Of a stretch of 12,313 bases of DNA, positions 7,779 through 12,313 are shown piece by piece; position 1 is the stretch's first letter, and the number at the start of each line of letters is the position of its first letter. The DNA comes from Gammaproteobacteria bacterium (GTDB lineage Bacteria; Pseudomonadota; Gammaproteobacteria; UBA9214). The position numbers and the translations under genes were made by a program. The notes under the pieces were generated by a model that had not been told where the DNA came from, made no database searches, and saw only the letters and a program-made list of their open reading frames with translations. Location: the NCBI GenBank assembly GCA_030635865.1, contig DAOVYA010000022.1, positions 1 through 12,313 on the forward strand. Reading direction: 5' to 3'.

Positions 7779-8628
7779 CACAGGGTCATCAATTGCGAAT
7801 CAACAACCCGCAGGGGCGCCCGTTGTACCGGAAAAAAAAGTAAAACAGAAAGAAGCAGCTGCCGGAAAAGTGCTGTATGAACAACCGCTCAACGAACGGA
7901 TCAGAACATTCCTGCGACTGGAGTACCTGTTCAAGCAGGCTGCATACCACCTGAAACGCAGTTCAGAGTGGGACAGCCGCGCCACCTTGGACTGCATCCT
8001 TGAAATACTCACGGTTTTCGAAAATACCAATCTCAAGTCCGAAGTGTTCAAGGAACTGGAACGCCATTCCATCAACCTGAAGCGGCACGAACATAACCCG
8101 GACATCGACCATGGACATCTCACCACGCTGCTTGATGACATTCAGCAGAAAATGGACGCCATGCACGAGATCGATGGCCAGGTTGCGCGTGACCTGAAGA
8201 ACAGTGAGTTCCTGATCAGTATTCGCCAACGCAGCGCCATACCGGGCGGCACCTGTGATTTCGACCTGCCGGCATACCACTACTGGCTGCAACAACCTGC
8301 TAAAACCCGCAGCCAGGATCTTGCGCTTTTTTTGAATCACTTCGATCAAATCGGGCAGGCCATACAACTGGTGATGATACTGATACGCAACAGCACACCG
8401 ATGCAGCCCATGCTTGCCACCGCCGGCCTGTACCAACGCACATTTGATCCAAACATGCCGTTCCAGCTGGTCAGAATCAAACTCGCGAAGGGGCTGCCCT
8501 ACTTTGCAGAACTGAGTGGTGGAAGACACCGTTTTACTGCCCGTTTCATGGAGTTTTCCAGCCTGAAAGGCCGTGCAATGCAAACCGACCAGGACATTGA
8601 ATTCGAACTCGCCTGTTGCGTTATTTAA
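7768..8628 (+). CDS. zapD: Cell division protein ZapD (FtsZ-interacting)
   Basis: ZapD (YacF) is a cytoplasmic dimer that cross-links FtsZ filaments and stabilises the Z ring. Family landmarks are [20 protein letters not shown] (35-54), [20 protein letters not shown] (151-170) and the C-terminal beta-strand region [20 protein letters not shown] (233-252). The first 34 residues, rich in Ala, Pro, Ser and Lys, precede the point where the E. coli protein (about 247 residues) begins its conserved core; the product here is 286 residues. The ATG at 7768 overlaps the end of coaE by 11 nt, which supports coupling. A GTG at 7870 (residue 35) would give a protein of family-typical length, so the extension is real only if the ATG is used. 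It lies between coaE and yacG, as in relatives. Confidence 0.93.
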   Translation: MATSTGSSIANQQPAGAPVVPEKKVKQKEAAAGKVLYEQPLNERIRTFLRLEYLFKQAAYHLKRSSEWDSRATLDCILEILTVFENTNLKSEVFKELERHSINLKRHEHNPDIDHGHLTTLLDDIQQKMDAMHEIDGQVARDLKNSEFLISIRQRSAIPGGTCDFDLPAYHYWLQQPAKTRSQDLALFLNHFDQIGQAIQLVMILIRNSTPMQPMLATAGLYQRTFDPNMPFQLVRIKLAKGLPYFAELSGGRHRFTARFMEFSSLKGRAMQTDQDIEFELACCVI

Positions 8629-8642
8629 GCGGTAAAGAGCCC

Positions 8643-8840
8643 GTGAACAAGCCTGCCGCCCCAGTCAAAACCGTACACTGCCCTACTTGCAAAAAAGCAG
8701 TGGACTGGAATGAAGAGCACCGCTGGCGCCCCTTCTGCAGTGAACGCTGCAAGTTGATCGACCTGGGCACCTGGTTTGATGAAAGTAACCGTCTTCCAGG
8801 GGACACGACTGCAACTGCCGACCTTGATTCGGATAACTAG
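8643..8840 (+). CDS. yacG: DNA gyrase inhibitor / zinc protein YacG
   Basis: YacG is a small zinc protein that binds GyrB and inhibits DNA gyrase in E. coli. The 65-residue product has the family zinc knuckle C13-x2-C16 and C32-x3-C36, and the conserved segment [20 protein letters not shown] (27-46). An Asp-rich tail follows. I chose the GTG at 8643 because GGTAAAGAG just upstream is a reasonable ribosome site and the resulting [16 protein letters not shown] is family-like. A TTG at 8616 in the same frame would add nine residues and overlap zapD. It is the last gene of the pilBCD-coaE-zapD-yacG run, 14 nt after zapD. No nudix hydrolase gene follows; the next 700 nt are repeats and remnants. 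Confidence 0.93.
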   Translation: MNKPAAPVKTVHCPTCKKAVDWNEEHRWRPFCSERCKLIDLGTWFDESNRLPGDTTATADLDSDN

Positions 8841-8848
8841 TTCCTTTT

Positions 8849-8879
8849 GCCACAGAAGTCACAGAGGACTCAGAGAAAA
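8849..8879. repeat. Short tandem CACAGAGG-type repeat
   Basis: Directly after yacG the sequence runs through three 9-nt units: CACAGAAGT, CACAGAGGA and CTCAGAGAA. This 'gCCACAGAGGACACAGAG' pattern is a dispersed intergenic sequence that I recognise from many environmental bacterial genomes; its function is unknown. It may sit in the 3' untranslated part of the pil-yacG transcript. Confidence 0.6.
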
Positions 8880-8883
8880 CCCA

Positions 8884-8956
8884 ATCTCGCGCAAAGCTTC
8901 CGCTCCTGCTCACGCCCCTTACCTACATCCCTGTAGGCAAAGGCGCAGAGAAAAGC
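8884..8956. repeat. CGCAAAGGCGCAGAG-type repeat split by a 41-nt insert
   Basis: TCTCGCGCAAAG (about 8885-8896) and GCAAAGGCGCAGAGAAAAG (about 8938-8956) look like the two halves of a repeat often found next to CACAGAGG-type units. Between them lie 41 nt (about 8897-8937) ending in the perfect dyad CCTACA-TCCC-TGTAGG (8922-8937). The dyad could form a 6-bp stem with a 4-nt loop, but no U-run follows, so I do not call it a terminator. Confidence 0.45.
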
Positions 8957-8980
8957 AAGATCAATGAATGTCTCCTTTAG

Positions 8981-9098
8981 CCAAGAGTTGCCGTTCCACG
9001 CACATAGAAAACACTACTGATGCGGGGCCCATGATCGGCGACTACCGGCCATAACACGACATTCGCATATTTCATGCGAACGGCAACTTATCTCTTGG
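8981..9098. repeat. 118-nt inverted-repeat element with internal hairpin
   Basis: The left arm is CCAAGAG joined to TTGCCGTTC (8981-8996). The right arm is GAACGGCAAC, TTAT, CTCTTGG (9078-9098). They pair over the full 16 nt of the left arm, with a 5-nt bulge in the right arm. Inside is a second perfect dyad, TTCGCAT (9062-9068) and ATGCGAA (9074-9080), whose right half overlaps the outer arm by 3 nt, so the two structures are alternatives at that edge. The element lies just past the 3' end of the minus-strand IS91-type transposase remnant. IS91-family elements keep their replication-origin end there and target GAAC/CAAG-like tetranucleotides, both of which occur in the arms. A relic of such an end is my inference; a MITE or structured RNA is also possible. 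Confidence 0.5.
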
Positions 9099-9108
9099 AA
9101 ACAGTCAT

Positions 9109-9390
9109 TCAACAGTAACAATGCGCACTAAAAACACGATGAAGATAAATACACCGTGGTAGCAGGTCAGATTCACCCGGGGCCAGGAAATCCAGCGGCT
9201 CGAGCACCACATGCGTGTTGCAGTCGCGGTACGGCGTCTTGAGCTGGTAGCGCACCCAGCCCCGGGTGGTCAGTGACAGGCGTTGCTCGGCGATCGCCGG
9301 CTTCGTGATGTAACGGCACAGCCGCTCAAGCTTTTGCCGCTCGTGGGCCGCAGCGGCCACCCCGGGCACAAACCCAGCATGTAAATGCGC
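9109..9390 (-). pseudogene. IS91-family (Y2-type) transposase remnant, C-terminal fragment with frameshift
   Basis: The minus strand encodes HERQKLERLCRYITKPAIAE, then RLSLTTRGWVRYQLKTPYRD and VVLEPLDFLA. I recognise this stretch from the C-terminal part of IS91/IS801-like rolling-circle transposases. It is a fragment: the catalytic HUH and tyrosine regions are absent, and homology begins near HLHAG at about 9385-9390. After LDFLA (about 9181) the frame breaks. The family continues with VNLTRYHGVF, and here VNLTCYHGVF appears in the neighbouring frame (about 9145-9176), with roughly ten codons missing between. The frame therefore ends in an unrelated tail. The piece cannot encode an active transposase. 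It marks an old insertion that also broke the adjacent plus-strand gene fragment. Confidence 0.72.
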
Positions 9391-9522
9391 CTGCTCACCA
9401 AGGGGGCCAAATTGGACAAGGTTTATGGCAGCTACAGCGGGTCAGCTATGTTGGACAATGGCAAAGTGATCACGTTCAGCAATATGACGGGCTTCGCCGA
9501 AGAGGTCTATATTCGCTGGTAG
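9385..9522 (+). pseudogene. C-terminal fragment resembling DUF2804 protein
   Basis: An ATG at 9385, preceded in frame by TAA, opens 45 codons ending at TAG 9520-9522. The second half reads KVYGSYSGSAMLDNGKVITF followed by SNMTGFAEEVYIRW. The pattern 'G-x-YSG...LD-x-G...GFAEE-x-y-x-x-W-stop' resembles the extreme C-terminus of DUF2804 proteins, which usually run to several hundred residues and have no firmly known function. The rest of that gene is missing and is replaced upstream by the transposase remnant on the other strand. No ribosome site precedes the ATG. I read it as a truncated gene end rather than a small functional gene. The family call is from memory of the motif and is tentative. 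Confidence 0.42.
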
Positions 9523-9546
9523 TGATGCTGGGCGGGAAAACCAGAT

Positions 9547-10302
9547 CTACAACAAGCTGGCTGGGCAAGGCGCAGCCGAAGGGGTGATCGGTACAGGATA
9601 GCGGATTGCCAACTGGGCAAGCTGATGCCTGAGAGCCTCGATCTGGCGTGGCAAAAGACGGTTTTTGGCGGCCCGCAGGACAAAGGTGGGGACCCAGATA
9701 TTGGGGCGGGAAACACTGACATAGTGGACCAGAAAAAATGGTGTGAGACGAGCATCGCGCACGGCCAATTCGGGCGGCGTGCTTAGCACAGGACCAAAGA
9801 TCCAGGCACCGTCGTCCACACGAGCATCGCCGTGGAGCAGGTGCCAGGCGACGGCGTCAAAGGGTTTAAAAGACCGCAGATAGGTCATTGTGGCACTGAC
9901 AAAAAGAAATTTTCCGGTGATCTGCACGGTCTGGTTTTGTGTGGTGGTGTGCAACAATTGGCTTTTGACAATACCGGGAATCCACTGGGCAAAGGATTCA
10001 CCGTGGCGGAACAGGCACCAGGCCAGGTCGCGACGTGTGCCTTTAATCAAGGCGGTACCACGGACAGAAAAATTACCGCTGGGCATTTTGCGCACATCAA
10101 CAAGGGTAGCGCCGCGCTGCAGCGCTTGCCACTCGTCTTTTGTGTGGGGTGCCAGCGGCGCAGGGAGCGTCGGGCTGGTGGTGGGCTCCGATGCGTATGC
10201 GGTGCAGACCCACGCAGGCAAGGTTATCAGCACGCACAGTGCCAACTTGATCAGCCTTTTCGACCCACTATTTTGGTTTGCGCTTGTCAAATCGTTTCCC
10301 AT
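9547..10302 (-). CDS. Exported START/SRPBCC-like lipid-binding domain protein
   Basis: A 251-residue protein with an N-terminal Sec signal peptide: basic residues KR at 15-16, hydrophobic core about 17-34, and likely cleavage after AYA at 35-37. A Pro/Thr linker follows to about 55. The rest (about 56-235) resembles a START/SRPBCC helix-grip fold. It has a first strand near SGNFSVRGTALIKGTRRDLA (75-94), a 'W-x-PGI' turn at 107-111, strands near TVQITGKFLF, and a C-terminal amphipathic helix RQIEALRHQLAQLA (219-232). Such proteins bind hydrophobic ligands; the ligand here is unknown. The frame extends upstream to a GTG at 10389, but the ATG at 10302 gives the clean signal peptide and lies just downstream of a good promoter. 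The leader would be only about 10 nt with no ribosome site. Moderate confidence in fold. Confidence 0.62.
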   Translation of the reverse strand: MGNDLTSANQNSGSKRLIKLALCVLITLPAWVCTAYASEPTTSPTLPAPLAPHTKDEWQALQRGATLVDVRKMPSGNFSVRGTALIKGTRRDLAWCLFRHGESFAQWIPGIVKSQLLHTTTQNQTVQITGKFLFVSATMTYLRSFKPFDAVAWHLLHGDARVDDGAWIFGPVLSTPPELAVRDARLTPFFLVHYVSVSRPNIWVPTFVLRAAKNRLLPRQIEALRHQLAQLAIRYPVPITPSAAPCPASLL

Positions 10303-10317
10303 GTATTGATTAGTTGG

Positions 10318-10347
10318 AGTATAGGAAGCATAACCCGCGCATCTCAA
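10318..10347 (-). promoter_or_regulatory. Sigma70-type promoter for the START-like gene
   Basis: On the minus strand TTGAGA (10347-10342, five of six consensus) is followed after 18 nt by TATACT (10323-10318, five of six). Transcription would start near 10311, about 9 nt before the ATG at 10302, giving a very short leader without a Shine-Dalgarno. The remaining gap up to the neighbouring methyltransferase stop (to 10456) shows no terminator or gene that I can support. Confidence 0.55.
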
Positions 10348-10456
10348 AAGTATCCATCCGGGTAAAGGCTGTTGCGCGCACTTTCCCACGACTAAATAAC
10401 TGACTCCCCTCGCTCTTTACGAAGATAGCCCAACCTTAGTCCGATAACCGAGCAGA

Positions 10457-11155
10457 TCAGGCCTGCCTCAGACCCCGTGCAATAATCAAGCGCCAGTGTT
10501 CACCAGAGTCTACCGTGCTGACCTGTTCAAATTGATCTCTAGCCCAGCTAACTGTCATCGGCTCCAGTGATAGGTCGATGTGGTCCACATAACCTCGTTT
10601 ACGAATCAGGAATTGATAAAGGCGAACCAGCAATTGATGCCAGTAGCTGTCACCCTGGTGGATAACACCGCCGATCGCTGGAGGGAAATAGCCAACAATC
10701 AGTAACCCGTCATCCTTGAGAATCCGGGCCACTTCAGCAATCACTTTTTGGGGATCAGGAAAATGGCGCCATGCCCCAAGGGAGGCCACAGTATGAAAAG
10801 ATCCATCGGCGAATGGCAGTTGCGTTGCGTCCGCCTGAATTGCGTTTATTTTGGACTCGCGCTGCTGTAACAAGCGCAGAGACTCTAGCGATATATCTGT
10901 ACCGAGTACTTCAAAACCTTTACGGAACAAGATATTGCTCAATAAGCCGGTACCACAACCAAGATCAAGTACTAACGTGTCTTTTTCTCTACCCTTATAG
11001 CTTTCACGCAATATTTTGGTGATATTGCTCGCGTGCACTTTGTGAGTCACAAAGCACTGGTCGTATATCGGGGAGATGCGGTCATAAAACTCTTGGTTGG
11101 ATTTACTGACTAAAGCCACCGCCAAGACCTTGACCCATAACCGAATGCTAGCCAT
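10457..11155 (-). CDS. Class I SAM-dependent methyltransferase (Methyltransf_11 type)
   Basis: A 232-residue cytosolic methyltransferase of the UbiE-like class I fold. Motif I is LVLDLGCGTGLLSN (61-74), which binds S-adenosylmethionine. The acidic residue that grips the ribose is D87 in VLGTDIS. The adenine-side segment is QADATQLPF (107-115). The post-motif is ARILKDDGLLIVGYF (143-157). NQEFYDRISPIYD (20-32) resembles the N-terminal substrate/lid segment of ubiquinone- or lipid-methylating relatives. The ATG at 11155 overlaps the end of the preceding methyltransferase gene by 8 nt, with AAGAG just upstream, so translation is coupled. Substrate is unknown. Coupling to a second methyltransferase and a ceramidase-like gene suggests a lipid or small hydrophobic substrate, which is inference. 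Confidence 0.85.
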   Translation of the reverse strand: MASIRLWVKVLAVALVSKSNQEFYDRISPIYDQCFVTHKVHASNITKILRESYKGREKDTLVLDLGCGTGLLSNILFRKGFEVLGTDISLESLRLLQQRESKINAIQADATQLPFADGSFHTVASLGAWRHFPDPQKVIAEVARILKDDGLLIVGYFPPAIGGVIHQGDSYWHQLLVRLYQFLIRKRGYVDHIDLSLEPMTVSWARDQFEQVSTVDSGEHWRLIIARGLRQA

Positions 11156-11969
11156 GGCTCTTGCGAACGTAATAGATTCGAACCGGGAACAGGGAAACGC
11201 GGCTTACTTTAGTATAGGTCATCACCATATTATCCAAATCCCGAAGGTATGACCCCAAAGCTATCGGACGGCAATGCGGTGCGTAACCAGCAAACAGAGA
11301 GCGCCAGATCAGATTCCATCTACCCTTGTCATAACCAAGACAGTAGAACTCATTCATCAGCCGATAGAAGGTTCGGCTGATCCAGGGGATGTCATCCAGC
11401 TCCGTTGTCATGGTAATCAGAATCGCATAACCATCCGGCACCAGAACGCGCTCCATTTCCTTGAGTGCCTGCCTGAGTTCCGTCTCTGGTAAGAGATCGA
11501 ACAGGTAGCTGGACACATAGAGGTCAAAGGTATTCTCTTCCCACGGCAATGTTCGGCAGTCAGCCTGCCTGAAACTTGTGCGTTGTGTCAGCAGGTAATG
11601 CTTTGACAGATATGATTCCGAGTTATCCAGCATCTGCTGTGACAGATCCACTGCAACAATTTCCTGGTTTTCCCGGGTTGCTTTTACCAGGCGACTGAGC
11701 AGGTAACCTGTTCCAGCGCCAACGTCCACAATTTTGCGTGCCCGCTCGAGGATGGGGCCGCGAAGGGCCTCACGATTGGATACGCGTTCATAGAAACCCA
11801 TGATCCAGTCGTAGAAGGGGAATGGATTCGGAATGAATCTGAAGATTTTCAGTTTCTTTCCGATGGTTTGAAATTCACTGGTTATGGATTCGGAAGTTTC
11901 AAACCAAACCGGAACCTCGCGCAGGCCAATCCTGTGGAGCCAGACCCAGATATTTGACCAGAGTTTCAT
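11148..11969 (-). CDS. Class I SAM-dependent methyltransferase
   Basis: A 273-residue class I methyltransferase. Motif I is KIVDVGAGTGYLLSRL (79-94). The acidic residue after strand 2 is D108 in IVAVDLSQQML. Then come RQADCRTLPWEENTFDLYVS (134-153) and the post-motif RVLVPDGYAILITM (174-187). An N-terminal extension (1-75) contains FYDWIMGFYERV (52-63), like the 'YD...' lid of UbiE-type enzymes. A C-terminal part (about 195-270) is aromatic-rich and could shape a hydrophobic acceptor pocket. The frame is open upstream to 12146, but the ATG at 11969 forms an ATGA overlap with the stop of the upstream gene and has GGAAAGAAGAG before it, so it is the convincing start. It is about 40% longer than a minimal methyltransferase domain. 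Acceptor unknown. Confidence 0.85.
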   Translation of the reverse strand: MKLWSNIWVWLHRIGLREVPVWFETSESITSEFQTIGKKLKIFRFIPNPFPFYDWIMGFYERVSNREALRGPILERARKIVDVGAGTGYLLSRLVKATRENQEIVAVDLSQQMLDNSESYLSKHYLLTQRTSFRQADCRTLPWEENTFDLYVSSYLFDLLPETELRQALKEMERVLVPDGYAILITMTTELDDIPWISRTFYRLMNEFYCLGYDKGRWNLIWRSLFAGYAPHCRPIALGSYLRDLDNMVMTYTKVSRVSLFPVRIYYVRKSHG

Positions 11970-12313
11970 GAGTCGACTCTTCTTTCCGTGGTGGTGATAT
12001 TCATCAGTAATCCCCTGAACGCTAGGTATACCAGCAGGCCATTGAAAAGATGCCAGAAAAAATGAGTGCCGACAGGAAAGTACTTGCAAACCGCCAGATC
12101 GATGGAGCGCATGAATAGCGATACTGAAAAAATTGCTGTTGCCCACAACAGCAGCGTTGGCTCGGTTCGTGCGTGATGGTAGTGGTAAAGGCCCAGTCCC
12201 AGTAACAGTATGAATGCCGGCAAGTATATGAACGATCCGTTGAGCAGGTGCGGGAACTGCCGCCCGATGTAAGCTGCAATCAGAAATAATATCACCAGTC
12301 CTGCCAGATGAAC
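11966..12313 (-). CDS. Ceramidase/CREST-like multi-pass membrane protein (C-terminal part)
   Basis: The minus-strand frame is open to the right window edge, so only the last 115 residues are seen. A GTG at 12295 exists, but codons upstream of it stay hydrophobic and open, and the true start is probably outside. Four membrane segments are visible. The last two carry FMRSIDLAVCKYFP and GTHFFWHLFNGLLVYL. This matches the end of alkaline ceramidases and related CREST hydrolases, where '-ID-x-x-x-C' is followed by H-x-x-W-H in the final helix; those histidines bind the catalytic zinc. The family hydrolyses amide or related bonds in lipids within the membrane. The stop overlaps the next methyltransferase start as ATGA. 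The assignment is from motif resemblance; the N-terminal catalytic Ser/His/Asp region cannot be checked here. Confidence 0.5.
   Translation of the reverse strand, partial: VHLAGLVILFLIAAYIGRQFPHLLNGSFIYLPAFILLLGLGLYHYHHARTEPTLLLWATAIFSVSLFMRSIDLAVCKYFPVGTHFFWHLFNGLLVYLAFRGLLMNITTTERRVDS

Noticed and set aside
8922..8937. Hairpin CCTACA-TCCC-TGTAGG as a terminator for the pil-yacG operon
   Set aside because: The stem is short and no T-run follows on the plus or minus strand.
8849..8956. CRISPR array
   Set aside because: Units are 9 nt and contiguous; there are no regular 25-40 nt repeats with unique spacers, and no cas genes are near.
9019..9060. Small gene or regulatory RNA from the GGGGCCC / GGCC-rich patch inside the inverted repeat
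   Set aside because: No ribosome site, frame or terminator supports a gene; it is covered by the inverted-repeat element.
9832..10365. 177-codon plus-strand open frame
   Set aside because: It is antisense to the START-like gene, which has a signal peptide, a promoter and a domain-like pattern. The antisense product has none.
10303..10389. GTG start at 10389 for the START-like protein
   Set aside because: It would place 29 non-signal residues before the signal peptide and lies upstream of the best promoter.
11970..12146. Upstream extension of the 273-residue methyltransferase to a start at 12146
   Set aside because: It would lie inside the coupled membrane-protein gene, whereas the ATGA overlap with a ribosome site marks 11969 as the start.

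Overview
The window looks like chromosomal DNA of a gammaproteobacterium, probably environmental or uncultured; I cannot name a genus. The main support is the central plus-strand block pilB-pilC-pilD-coaE-zapD-yacG (3277-8840), a gene order typical of Gammaproteobacteria. ZapD and YacG also point to Proteobacteria. By eye, coding DNA is moderately GC-rich on the left and more AT-rich at the right end.

Layout. (1) 1-2967 is an envelope polysaccharide region. It holds the 5' end of a minus-strand flippase-like membrane protein (1-470), divergent from two plus-strand GT4-type glycosyltransferases (659-1654 and 1768-2967). (2) 2968-3276 is a non-coding gap that probably carries the pilB promoter. 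(3) 3277-8840 encodes the type IV pilus assembly ATPase PilB, the platform protein PilC and the prepilin peptidase PilD, followed by dephospho-CoA kinase, the FtsZ-associated protein ZapD and the gyrase inhibitor YacG. Genes are 2-14 nt apart or overlap, except for 66 nt between pilC and pilD that contain a dispersed palindromic repeat. No pilin gene is present. (4) 8841-9546 is a scar region: short CACAGAGG-type repeats, an interrupted second repeat, a large inverted repeat with an internal hairpin, a frameshifted IS91-family transposase remnant, and a short fragment resembling the C-terminus of a DUF2804 protein. (5) 9547-12313 is entirely minus strand: an exported START/SRPBCC-like protein behind a good sigma70-type promoter, and upstream of it a coupled trio made of a ceramidase/CREST-like membrane protein (N-terminus outside the window) and two class I SAM-dependent methyltransferases.

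Working together. Blocks 2-3 are conserved: PilD cleaves prepilins, PilB powers assembly and PilC is the inner-membrane platform. coaE, zapD and yacG are housekeeping passengers. Block 1 probably builds and exports a surface glycan. Block 5 is the least familiar part and suggests a lipid hydrolysis/methylation/lipid-binding module. That reading is inferred from family resemblance and gene coupling only. I see no CRISPR array, tRNA, rRNA or intact mobile element.
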